Translations under genes and position numbers: made by a program
Shown: positions 1 to 6,026 of the stretch, piece after piece
Position numbering within the stretch: the first letter of the stretch is position 1
Layout of the letters: the number at the start of each line of letters is the position of its first letter
The notes under the pieces: model-generated
Told to the model about the DNA's origin: nothing
Database searches by the model: none
The model's input: the letters and a program-made list of their open reading frames with translations, nothing else
Assembly: GCA_036521875.1 (NCBI GenBank)
Contig: DATDGX010000161.1
Span: 1-7,636, forward strand
Length of the DNA stretch: 7,636 nucleotides
Source of the DNA: DATDGX01 sp036521875
GTDB taxonomy: Bacteria; Desulfobacterota; Binatia; Binatales; Binataceae
Direction: 5' to 3'

Positions 1-581
1 AATTCCGCGGCGGCCCAGCGGACGTCGCCGTCGGGGTCACCGAGCGCCTCCAGCAGTGCGGGCATCGCGTCGAGGTCGGCACGCTCGGCGCCGAAGCTTT
101 CGGCGCCGAGCGTGCCGAGCGCGTACGCGGCGCCCCAGCGCAGGCGCGCGTCGGCGCTCGCAAGCGCGCCGCGCACGGCGGCCACGATACTGTCCGTCTC
201 GATGCGAACGCCGCGAACGTCGTCAGTCTCGCGAGCGTCGCGATTGTCACCGCGGCGCTCCTCGCCGCCGCGAAGGTTACCTGGATCGTCGCCGTGGCGC
301 GGGCGCGGCGCCGCGCCCGCCGCCGCGGCGAGCGCGTCGGCGGCGCGCCGCTGCACCGTCTTGCTGTCCGCGCCGAGACATCCGACCAGCGCCGCGAGCA
401 CGCGCGCGGAGAGCCGCGTCGCGACGGGCTCGCGCGCAAGGCGCGCAAGCCCGTCGAGCCGCCGGCTCATGTCGGAGTCCGCCAGCAACCCCGCGATGTG
501 ATCCGATTGGTCTGGCAGCAGGTCGCTCAACCTGGCGGGCCGCTCGCCGGCCGGCCGATCGTCTTCGCGTCGCGCAGTCAT
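1..581 (-). CDS. HEAT-repeat domain protein, N-terminal part (runs off left edge)
   Basis: Reading the minus strand from an ATG at 581 gives 193 uninterrupted codons to the window edge. Alpha-helical repeat units are visible near residues 65-88, 139-159 and 176-193. The last has the typical HEAT pattern LLEALGDPDGDVRWAAAE, with the D-P-(D)-x-D-V-R turn followed by small residues. Between the first two units lies a charged, low-complexity stretch (about 95-128, rich in G, R, D and E), probably a linker. No signal peptide or membrane segment is seen, so it is probably cytoplasmic. HEAT-repeat proteins are scaffolds for protein binding, and no specific partner can be read here. The ATG lies 32 nt after the stop of the ligase-like gene, so the two are probably co-transcribed. 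The Shine-Dalgarno is weak (GAAG). The C-terminus is missing, so total length and any additional domain are unknown. Confidence 0.75.
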   Translation of the reverse strand, partial: MTARREDDRPAGERPARLSDLLPDQSDHIAGLLADSDMSRRLDGLARLAREPVATRLSARVLAALVGCLGADSKTVQRRAADALAAAAGAAPRPRHGDDPGNLRGGEERRGDNRDARETDDVRGVRIETDSIVAAVRGALASADARLRWGAAYALGTLGAESFGAERADLDAMPALLEALGDPDGDVRWAAAE

Positions 582-613
582 CGCTTCACGGCATCCATTG
601 CAATCAGTGAACC

Positions 614-1732
614 TTATTGAACTTGGGCTACCAGCCGCGCCAGGTTCGCGAGCTCGCCGATTCCCAGGATGAAGTTTTGCGATTGGTCGCCGCGTGCGAA
701 ACTCTTTGTCACCGCGCGGGAAACGGAAACGAGATCGAGCGGCTTGCCGCGCAGCTCGTCCTGGAACTCCGCGATACCCGGCGAGTTCGCAATAAAATCT
801 CCGGAAAGCAGCGCGCGTTCGATCGTTCCGTCGGCGCCGATTGCGACTCGCGCCTCGATCGCGCCAAGCTGCGAGGCCTGCCGGTTCGCGAGCTCTGCCT
901 TCCGATCTTTCTTGTTCAAGTCTCCGCCGGGCGCCGCGATCGCGTTGAGCCACCCTTCTTTTTCGAGCGTGGCCCCGCGATGCGCCCCTTGTGCCACTTC
1001 ATCGGCGCTGAAATCGCGCCGAACAAGTTCCAAGCGCCCCTCGGGCGCCGCTTCTCCGAGCGCGCTCGCATATCCCGTCACGATCGCGTCCGCAAGTTCG
1101 GCGAACGCGATGTCGCGGCCGAGCTCGCGCACGACTTTGCTCGCGCTGTCACGTCCATACATCCGGCAAGTGAGCGTGCCGTCCGGGTCGACGCGTTCCA
1201 GGTCGTGCACGACTTCCTCCATCCCGCGGTTCACCGCGACGATAACTTCGAACAGCATCGCACCCGACGCGTTGGTCTCGAACGAGCACATCGCGATCTC
1301 GCGCTTGTCAAAGGTTATCGCGTCGCGTCCGGGGTAGAAACAATCGAGGCCGACGATGCGCAGTGCCGCGAGCAGCCCGCGCGCGTAGCGGTTCATTATC
1401 TGCTCGGGCTTGAGGCCCGGTGTTTGTTCCTTGAGGAGAGAAGTTCGCGTCGGCAGGATTAGCGCGACCCCGAGCCATCCTTCGCCCGCGCCAACGACAC
1501 GTCCGCCGGTGAGACGACGCATGACGCAAATTCCACCGTGCTCATCCGGGGCGGACGCGGGAGTCGAATACATATGATAGCGGCCGATCGAGACGAGCCG
1601 GCCCGGGATCGCATAGACGAGCAGCAGAGGCGACGTCTCTCGCGATGCGACCGCGTCGAGGAAGTGCAATTCCAGTCCGAGCAAATCCCACGGAGCAAGC
1701 GCGGGCGCGACAATCGCGTCGAGAACAGCCAC
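614..1732 (-). CDS. Divergent lipoate/octanoate-protein ligase-fold protein (LplA-like), 372 aa
   Basis: The protein has the two-part LplA layout. A BPL/LplA/LipB catalytic fold covers about residues 15-255, with WDLLGLELHFLDAV, then LVSIGRYH near 47-53 and RRLTGGR at 72-78. An LplA-type accessory C-terminal domain follows (about 290-372, with DGTIERALLSGDF). Family members attach lipoate or octanoate to lysines of lipoyl domains. Key positions differ here. The usual histidine after GGRxV is replaced (GGRVVGA). In the G-R-K-I-x-G segment holding the catalytic lysine, the sequence reads FDKREIAM (141-148), placing Glu145 where Lys is expected and Met148 where Gly is expected. It may be a non-catalytic or repurposed relative. 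Start choice: the frame stays open far upstream, but that stretch covers a hairpin repeat array and the lptG 3' end. GTG at 1732 sits just before the first conserved helix. No Shine-Dalgarno is seen there; a -10-like element lies 4 nt upstream. The fold is secure, the activity is not. Confidence 0.75.
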   Translation of the reverse strand: MAVLDAIVAPALAPWDLLGLELHFLDAVASRETSPLLLVYAIPGRLVSIGRYHMYSTPASAPDEHGGICVMRRLTGGRVVGAGEGWLGVALILPTRTSLLKEQTPGLKPEQIMNRYARGLLAALRIVGLDCFYPGRDAITFDKREIAMCSFETNASGAMLFEVIVAVNRGMEEVVHDLERVDPDGTLTCRMYGRDSASKVVRELGRDIAFAELADAIVTGYASALGEAAPEGRLELVRRDFSADEVAQGAHRGATLEKEGWLNAIAAPGGDLNKKDRKAELANRQASQLGAIEARVAIGADGTIERALLSGDFIANSPGIAEFQDELRGKPLDLVSVSRAVTKSFARGDQSQNFILGIGELANLARLVAQVQ

Positions 1733-1736
1733 GCGA

Positions 1737-1747
1737 CCGATACTATC
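1737..1747 (-). promoter_or_regulatory. Possible -10 element of a leaderless transcript for the ligase-like gene
   Basis: On the minus strand GATAGTATCGG ends 4 nt before the GTG at 1732. Its TAGTAT matches the sigma70 -10 consensus at four of six positions and lies 7 nt from the start codon, so transcription would begin at or beside the GTG. The same 11-mer occurs just upstream of rlmB (4281-4291). No convincing -35 hexamer is seen at 16-18 nt spacing, so this is a tentative call. Confidence 0.35.
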
Positions 1748-1795
1748 ACTTTCAGAATCGACCCGGCGCCGAGAACCGCGCCTCTCCGGTCTCTC

Positions 1796-1950
1796 CGCGA
1801 CGAAGGAGCGGACTCCGAGCAGGTGGGTCCAGGGGTCAGCCCCCTGGCGCGACGAAGGAGCGGACTCCGAGCAGGTGGGTCCAGGGGTCAGCCCCTGGCG
1901 CGACGTAGGAGCGGACTCCGGGCACGTGGGTCCAGGGGTCAGCCCCCTGG
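1796..1950. repeat. Three tandem copies of a ~52-bp double-hairpin repeat
   Basis: Units span 1796-1847, 1848-1898 and 1899-1950 (52, 51 and 52 bp). Units 1 and 2 are identical apart from one missing C. Unit 3 has a few substitutions (GTAGGAG for GAAGGAG, GGGCAC for GAGCAG). Each unit carries two inverted repeats: a short GGAG-cgga-CTCC, and a stronger CCAGGGG-tcagc-CCCCTGG with a 7-bp stem. In unit 2 the missing C shortens only the loop (tcag), so the stem is kept. The array begins 3 nt downstream of the lptG stop and fills most of the spacer before the ligase-like gene. No U-run follows the stems, so it is not a classic intrinsic terminator. It could be a REP-like element affecting mRNA 3' ends or termination. 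Unit lengths that are not all multiples of three argue against it being coding. Confidence 0.9.
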
Positions 1951-1953
1951 TGG

Positions 1954-3054
1954 CTAGCGTTCTTCGCCGAACAGGAAGATCGACAACCCGATGAGCGCGA
2001 AGGTGGTGTTGGGCAGCCACGCCGCGAGGATCGGCGCTATCAGTCCCGAGCGTCCGAGCGAGGTCGTGATCCCGAACGCGACCCAATAGCCAAAGCCAAT
2101 CGAGATCGCGAGACCGAAGCTGCGCCCGAGGCTCAAGTTGCGCGGCAGCGGATCGAGACTCAGCGCCATTCCGAGCACCACCATGATGAAGCACGACACC
2201 GGCATCGCATATTTGAGATCGCGATCGACGACGTAGCCGCCGGGGTCGAGTCCTTTCTTGCGCAACCCTGCGATATAGCTATCAAGCTCCCAGAGGCTGA
2301 ACTCGTCGGGGTCCAGGCGCAGCAGGCTCAGGTCAGCGGGTCCCAGCTCCAGGTGAAAGCGCTTCGAATCGGCGGTGGTGACGGAGCCGTTGAGCCCCAG
2401 CATGACGGTGTCGAGCTGCTCCGGAACCCACTTGCGGTTTTTCCATTTGGCGCTTTCGGCATGCACGATTTTCTTGAGCCCGTAGTCGTCGCCGAGTTGG
2501 TAGAGCGTCACGCCGAACAACTGCTTGGTGCGGCTGTCGTAGCTGTCGGCGGAGACGAAACCGTCGCGCTCGCGCACCCAGATGCGGCGGTTCGCGAAGA
2601 CGCCTTTGAGCTGGCGCTTCTTGAGCTGAACGTCGTAGAGGTACTTGGCCTCGCGCGTGGCGAGCGGGACCAGCGTCTCGCTGAGCGCGAAATCAAATCC
2701 TGAAATCAGGATCGCGACCATCATCACCGGCACCGCCATCTCGAGCCGGCTGATTCCAAGCTGCTGGCAGGCGAGCACTTCGCCCGAGCGGTTGAGCAGC
2801 GCGAATCCGAGCAGCACGCCCGCGAGGCTCGCGACCGGCAGCAGTTGCGAAACGATCAGCGGGAGCTTGAGCGCGAAGTACTCGAGGCCCAGCAGGCCCA
2901 GGCCGCCGTAGCGGATCAGATCGTCGAAGCGATCGAACGCGTCGCCGAGCAGGTAAGCCGCCGTGAACGCGAGCAGGCAGACCATGAACGGGCCGAAGAA
3001 CTGCGCGGCCAGGAAGCCGTCCATCACCGGCGAAAGGCGCGGGCGTAATCTCAC
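1954..3054 (-). CDS. lptG: LPS export ABC transporter permease LptG
   Basis: LptG pairs with LptF as the inner-membrane part of the LptB2FG transporter, which extracts lipopolysaccharide and passes it to the periplasmic LptC/LptA bridge. The 366-residue protein has the family layout. Transmembrane helices lie near 17-37, 62-85 and 105-123, a periplasmic beta-jellyroll region covers about 125-278, and three more helices lie near 281-300, 312-331 and 337-362. The cytoplasmic loop NRSGEVLACQQLGISR (88-103) is the conserved coupling-helix region that contacts the LptB ATPase. The start is taken as GTG at 3054, 7 nt after the lptF stop and preceded by GAGG at suitable spacing. This gives the usual short N-terminus before helix 1. 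ATG at 3024 is an alternative (356 aa). The frame is open further upstream inside lptF, but that extension is not membrane-protein-like. Close coupling with lptF indicates one operon; lptA, lptB and lptC are not in the window. Confidence 0.93.
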   Translation of the reverse strand: MRLRPRLSPVMDGFLAAQFFGPFMVCLLAFTAAYLLGDAFDRFDDLIRYGGLGLLGLEYFALKLPLIVSQLLPVASLAGVLLGFALLNRSGEVLACQQLGISRLEMAVPVMMVAILISGFDFALSETLVPLATREAKYLYDVQLKKRQLKGVFANRRIWVRERDGFVSADSYDSRTKQLFGVTLYQLGDDYGLKKIVHAESAKWKNRKWVPEQLDTVMLGLNGSVTTADSKRFHLELGPADLSLLRLDPDEFSLWELDSYIAGLRKKGLDPGGYVVDRDLKYAMPVSCFIMVVLGMALSLDPLPRNLSLGRSFGLAISIGFGYWVAFGITTSLGRSGLIAPILAAWLPNTTFALIGLSIFLFGEER

Positions 3055-3061
3055 TTGAGCC

Positions 3062-4246
3062 TCATGCCGGCTGGCGGCTCTTCTCGAACCGTTCGATGAA
3101 ATCCCAGATGAAGTCGCCGGGGCCGCGGCCCTCGTCACCCTTGTCAGAGGCGGAGCGATAGAAGAGCCAGACCGCGAGCACGACGAAGACCAGATCCGGG
3201 ATGCTCATGGCGACGAACGGGAACAGCTTGCCGCGCTGCCCGAGCGTCTCGCCTACGCGCATCAGCGAGTAGTACATGAAGAACAGTCCGACCGCGACGC
3301 CGAAGCGCTCGGACTGGCCGCCGCGCGCGGGCTTGAGGCCGAGCGTGATCCCGAGCATCGCGAACAGCATGGTGGCGAATGGGATGGTGTATTTGCCGGC
3401 CAGCTCGGTCTCCGCCTCGTAGTCGGGCTTGCCGGTTGCGCGCGCGTCGCGAATTCGTTTCATCAGTATCGGGTAGGCGAGTTGCTCGGGGTCCGCGTCG
3501 CGCATCCCCAGCTCCTCCTCGGGCTGCACGCTGAGATCATAGATGTGGAAGCTGGTCACGTGCGACGCGTCGTTCTCTTCCTCGACGCCGAACAGCGAGC
3601 CATCGAACAGCCGCAGCGTGAGCCCCTCGGTCTTCTCGTCGGGGAGCAGGATTCCACTGCGCGCGATAATGGTGCTCTGCTGCTGAGGGTTGCGCGCGTC
3701 GGAGATCATCACGCCCTTGAGGCTCTCGTCGGTCTGCGAGATCTCATCGACATAGACCACCAGCCCCGGGAAGTTGCTGTTGAAGATTTTTTCCTTGAGG
3801 CCAGCGCCGGTGCGGGTCTGGGTGAGATGATAGATCTTCTCGCGTAAACGCTGATTCGCCCACGGCCGCAGCGAGAATGCGAAGTAGCTGGAAAGCGCAT
3901 AGACGCCGAGCGCAACCACCAGCACCGGCACCGCGAGCCGGTAGAGGCTGATGCCGCACGCGCGCGCGGCGGTCATCTCACGGTCGCCCGACATCCGGCC
4001 GAAGCCCAGCAGCACGCCGAGCAGCACCGCCATGGGGAACGTCAGCTCCAGGAACGCCGGCATCAGGTAGCCTATCAGTCCCGCGACCTCGGACACGGTG
4101 ACGCCGTGATTCACCACCATCTCGGTGAGCTTCAGCAGCCGTCCGGTCACCAACGCGAAGGTGAGCAAGCCCACGCCGACGCAGAACGGCCCGATCACTT
4201 CGCGGGCGACGTAACGGTCGAGAATCGTGAGGCCCGGGATTTTCAT
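3062..4246 (-). CDS. lptF: LPS export ABC transporter permease LptF
   Basis: This is the partner permease of LptG in the LptB2FG lipopolysaccharide exporter. At 394 aa it begins ILDRYVAREVIGPF, the typical LptF/LptG amphipathic entry into helix 1 (about 19-40). Helices follow near 58-82 and 102-124. A periplasmic jellyroll domain covers about 130-280, and three C-terminal helices lie near 286-304, 312-330 and 344-363. The coupling-loop segment GRMSGDREMTAARACGISLYRL (83-104) matches the LptF pattern E-(M/L)-x-A-x-x-A-x-G-I-S. A polar tail of about 30 residues follows the last helix. The ATG at 4246 has only a weak Shine-Dalgarno (GACGG). It is the first gene of the leftward operon (lptF-lptG, then the repeat array, ligase-like and HEAT genes) and is divergent from rlmB. 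Confidence 0.95.
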   Translation of the reverse strand: MKIPGLTILDRYVAREVIGPFCVGVGLLTFALVTGRLLKLTEMVVNHGVTVSEVAGLIGYLMPAFLELTFPMAVLLGVLLGFGRMSGDREMTAARACGISLYRLAVPVLVVALGVYALSSYFAFSLRPWANQRLREKIYHLTQTRTGAGLKEKIFNSNFPGLVVYVDEISQTDESLKGVMISDARNPQQQSTIIARSGILLPDEKTEGLTLRLFDGSLFGVEEENDASHVTSFHIYDLSVQPEEELGMRDADPEQLAYPILMKRIRDARATGKPDYEAETELAGKYTIPFATMLFAMLGITLGLKPARGGQSERFGVAVGLFFMYYSLMRVGETLGQRGKLFPFVAMSIPDLVFVVLAVWLFYRSASDKGDEGRGPGDFIWDFIERFEKSRQPA

Positions 4247-4279
4247 CCGTCACAGAGTCTAAACGCTGGCGCGCGAATT

Positions 4280-4290
4280 CGATAGTATCG
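4280..4290. promoter_or_regulatory. Palindromic -10-like element between divergent lptF and rlmB
   Basis: CGATAGTATCG is a perfect 11-bp palindrome about its central base, in a 51-bp divergent spacer. It reads TAGTAT toward rlmB, 9 nt before that ATG, and TACTAT toward lptF, 35 nt before that ATG. Symmetric -10 elements are known to allow bidirectional transcription. The -35 matches are weak on both sides. It could instead be a repressor half-site pair. Confidence 0.4.
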
Positions 4291-4297
4291 GGCCACG

Positions 4298-5185
4298 ATG
4301 CGCAAGCGAGGTGACAACGGCCACGATGGCGGGCAAGATGGGCGACAAGGTGGGCGACAAGGGCGACACTCGCGCGCGCGTCAACCGCATCGCGATGACG
4401 CGTACAGCCGCGATAACGCTCAAGATTCGGGCCGCGCGCGCGGTCCGTCCGACGCGGCTGTCAACCTGGTCACTCTCGTATATGGCGTCGAGCCGATCCG
4501 CGAATTGATCGCGGCCGCGCCCGGCGCGATCCGAACGATCCATCTGCGCGCCGGCGACGAGCGTCGGTTCGCGAGCGAGGTCGCGGCGGTGCGCAGCGCC
4601 GGCGGGCAGGTCGCCACGGCCGACGACGCGGCGCTCGAGCGCCTGGCCGGCGCGGGCGCGCGACATCAAGGAATCGTCGCGATCGTACGCGAGTATCAGT
4701 ACGCGTCGTTCGAGGCACTGCTCGCCGCGAAGCCCGACCCGCTGGTGCTGGTCGACGGCGTGACCGATCCGCGCAACCTCGGCGCCCTGCTGCGCTCGGC
4801 GGAAGGCGCGGGCGTACGCGCAGTGGTGCTTGCGCGCGATCGCACCGCCGGTGTCACGCCCGCGGCGATAAAGTCGTCGGCGGGCGCGTGGGTGCATCTG
4901 CAGATCGCGCGATGCGGTAACGTGGCGCGCGCGCTCGAGCAGTTGAAGGATGCGGGCTACTGGACGGCGGCGCTCGCGCCGGGCGGCAGCGTGTCGATTT
5001 ACGATCTCGATACCACGCGACGCCTTGCGATCGTGGTCGGCGCGGAGGGACGCGGCGTGCGCGAGATCGTCAAGAAGGGCGCCGACTTCGTCGTCGACAT
5101 CCCGATGCGTGGGAAGGTCGCCTCGTTGAACGTGTCGGTGGCGGTGGCGATAGCGCTATTCGAAATCGCGCGCCGACGCGCCTGA
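4298..5185 (+). CDS. rlmB: 23S rRNA (guanosine-2'-O-)-methyltransferase RlmB (SpoU/TrmH family)
   Basis: RlmB uses S-adenosylmethionine to methylate the 2'-hydroxyl of a 23S rRNA guanosine (G2251 in E. coli numbering) in the peptidyl-transferase P-loop. In this 295-aa protein the L30e-like RNA-recognition domain covers about 57-135, starting YGVEPI. The SPOUT knot domain covers about 147-291. SpoU motif 1 is DPRNLGALLRSAEGAGV (157-173, with Asn160 and Arg166), motif 2 is VVGAEGRGV (246-254, with Glu250), and motif 3 is IPMRGKVASLNVSVAVAIAL (268-287, with Ser276 and Asn278). All key residues are present, so it is probably active. The first 55 residues are a G/R/D/Q-rich, probably disordered extension; length outside the core is about normal. 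The ATG at 4298 is the first in frame, has no clear Shine-Dalgarno and lies 9 nt after a -10-like element. A later start inside the extension is possible. General TrmH-family identity is certain; RlmB specificity is likely. Confidence 0.9.
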   Translation: MRKRGDNGHDGGQDGRQGGRQGRHSRARQPHRDDAYSRDNAQDSGRARGPSDAAVNLVTLVYGVEPIRELIAAAPGAIRTIHLRAGDERRFASEVAAVRSAGGQVATADDAALERLAGAGARHQGIVAIVREYQYASFEALLAAKPDPLVLVDGVTDPRNLGALLRSAEGAGVRAVVLARDRTAGVTPAAIKSSAGAWVHLQIARCGNVARALEQLKDAGYWTAALAPGGSVSIYDLDTTRRLAIVVGAEGRGVREIVKKGADFVVDIPMRGKVASLNVSVAVAIALFEIARRRA

Positions 5186-5191
5186 AGCGGT

Positions 5192-5229
5192 CCGGCTGCG
5201 ATTCGAAATGGCCACCGGCGGCGATTCGA
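5192..5229. repeat. Pair of 15-bp direct repeats upstream of the tRNA promoter
   Basis: CCGGCTGCGATTCGA (5192-5206) and CCGGCGGCGATTCGA (5215-5229) differ at one base and are spaced 23 bp start to start, about two helical turns. They lie 55-92 bp upstream of the proposed -35, where an activator could bind the same DNA face. The function is not known, and chance similarity in GC-rich DNA is possible. Confidence 0.5.
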
Positions 5230-5270
5230 TCACGATTAAACTTGCCGCGTTAGCAAGAAGCTCGCCGACC

Positions 5271-5302
5271 GAGGCCGCGAACCTTGACTCTACGGCGGCC
5301 TC
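5271..5302. repeat. 8-bp inverted repeat flanking the tRNA-operon -35 element
   Basis: GAGGCCGC (5271-5278) and GCGGCCTC (5295-5302) are exact reverse complements separated by 16 bp. The TTGACT -35 lies in the loop. The position would suit an operator blocking polymerase, or a terminator stem for rlmB without a U-run. No function is proven by sequence. Confidence 0.5.
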
Positions 5303-5312
5303 AGAATAACGT
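5284..5312 (+). promoter_or_regulatory. Sigma70-type promoter of the tRNA/rpmG/secE/nusG block
   Basis: TTGACT (5284-5289, five of six matches to TTGACA) and TAACGT (5307-5312, three of six, keeping the key T, A and final T) are separated by exactly 17 bp. Transcription would start near 5319, about 14 nt upstream of the first tRNA. This suits a strong stable-RNA promoter, and no other candidate of this quality is seen in the spacer. Confidence 0.55.
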
Positions 5313-5332
5313 TTCCTCTTTGACGTCGCGGT

Positions 5333-5404
5333 GCCGATGTAGCTCAACGGTAGAGCAACTGATTTGTAATCAGTAGGTTGCCAGTTCGATTCTGGCCATC
5401 GGCT
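5333..5404 (+). tRNA. tRNA-Thr(TGT)
   Basis: A full cloverleaf is seen. The acceptor is GCCGATG/CATCGGC and the D-arm GCTC/GAGC. The anticodon arm is ACTGA-TTTGTAA-TCAGT, giving anticodon TGT (reads ACA and related threonine codons). The T-arm is GCCAG-TTCGATT-CTGGC. The discriminator is T and CCA is not encoded. It corresponds in position and anticodon to E. coli thrU. Confidence 0.96.
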
Positions 5405-5405
5405 T

Positions 5406-5418
5406 GGCTAGGGTAGCC
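5406..5418 (+). other. Small hairpin between tRNA-Thr and tRNA-Tyr
   Basis: GGCTA-GGG-TAGCC is a 5-bp stem with a 3-nt loop filling most of the 18-nt gap between two tRNAs. It might help separate or process the precursor transcript. It is short enough to be chance. Confidence 0.3.
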
Positions 5419-5422
5419 TTGC

Positions 5423-5508
<86 letters not shown>

Positions 5509-5529
5509 CATATGATAACCGTCCGGAGA

Positions 5530-5605
5530 GCGGGAATAGCTCAGTTGGTAGAGCGCGAGCCTTCCAAGCTCGGGGTCGCGGGTTCGAGTCCCGTTTCCCG
5601 CTCCA
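5530..5605 (+). tRNA. tRNA-Gly(TCC)
   Basis: The acceptor is GCGGGAA/TTCCCGC and the D-arm GCTC/GAGC. The anticodon arm is CGAGC-CTTCCAA-GCTCG, giving anticodon TCC (reads GGA/GGG). The T-arm is GCGGG-TTCGAGT-CCCGT with one wobble pair. Discriminator T is followed by an encoded CCA (5603-5605). It is the positional equivalent of E. coli glyT. Confidence 0.97.
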
Positions 5606-5672
5606 TCTTCGACGCCGGCGATTAGTCAGATTGGCCTCGACGGGATAGTGCGGCCGGGATGACGACCACGGG

Positions 5673-5745
<73 letters not shown>

Positions 5746-5831
5746 TGCAATTTCACGCGCGTCGATGAGCGACAGAATTCGGACCCGGCGTTGGATTGAC
5801 AGATTAAGCGGAACTACGAGGTCATCGAAAA

Positions 5832-5984
5832 ATGAGAGACCTGATAAGCCTTGCGTGCGACGGATGCAAACGGCGCAACTACACCACCACCAAGAACAAG
5901 AAGAAGCAGACCGACAAGTTCGCCATCAAGAAGTTCTGCCCGAGCTGTCGCGCACATACGCTGCATCGGGAAGGCAAAGTCTGA
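5832..5984 (+). CDS. rpmG: 50S ribosomal protein L33 (bL33)
   Basis: A 50-residue protein beginning MRDLISLACDGCKRRNYTTT and ending TLHREGKV, the full length and signature of bacterial L33. It sits in the large ribosomal subunit near the tRNA exit site. Two CxxC pairs are present (Cys9/Cys12 and Cys36/Cys39), so this is the zinc-binding form. A GAGG Shine-Dalgarno (5818-5821) lies 10 nt upstream of the ATG. It sits between tRNA-Thr(GGT) and tRNA-Trp, as in many bacteria, although tuf, its usual upstream neighbour, is missing. The overlapping longer frame starting at 5765 is a shadow. Confidence 0.97.
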   Translation: MRDLISLACDGCKRRNYTTTKNKKKQTDKFAIKKFCPSCRAHTLHREGKV

Positions 5985-6026
5985 GCGGCGGATTGAAGCA
6001 CCTGAAAACCGGCGAGTTTCGTTCAA

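Noticed and set aside
56..620. Arginine-rich plus-strand frames at the left edge
   Set aside because: They are antisense shadows of the HEAT-repeat gene, with GC-driven Arg/Ala composition and no recognisable domain.
617..1462. 281-aa plus-strand frame
   Set aside because: It is antisense to the ligase-like gene, whose minus-strand product has clear LplA motifs. Long shadows are common in GC-rich DNA.
1796..1950. CRISPR array
   Set aside because: The units are head-to-tail with no unique spacers between them, and no cas gene is nearby.
1538..1957. Plus-strand frames with repeated RRSGLRAGGSRGQP-type peptides
   Set aside because: They are translations of the 52-bp repeat and of the antisense of the ligase-like gene. 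The repeated peptide comes from the DNA repeat, not from a coding gene.
614..2194. Full 526-aa open frame as the ligase-like gene
   Set aside because: The first 154 codons overlap the 3' end of lptG and run through the hairpin repeat array, with no family similarity. The LplA-like sequence begins only near 1732.
5796..5801. Perfect TTGACA as the -35 of a separate rpmG promoter
   Set aside because: No acceptable -10 hexamer is found 16-18 bp downstream, where the Shine-Dalgarno of rpmG lies.
5806..5836. Remnant of a tuf 3' end (a frame ending VIEK-stop just before rpmG)
   Set aside because: Only a few residues resemble the EF-Tu tail and an in-frame stop lies close upstream. This is too short to support a pseudogene.
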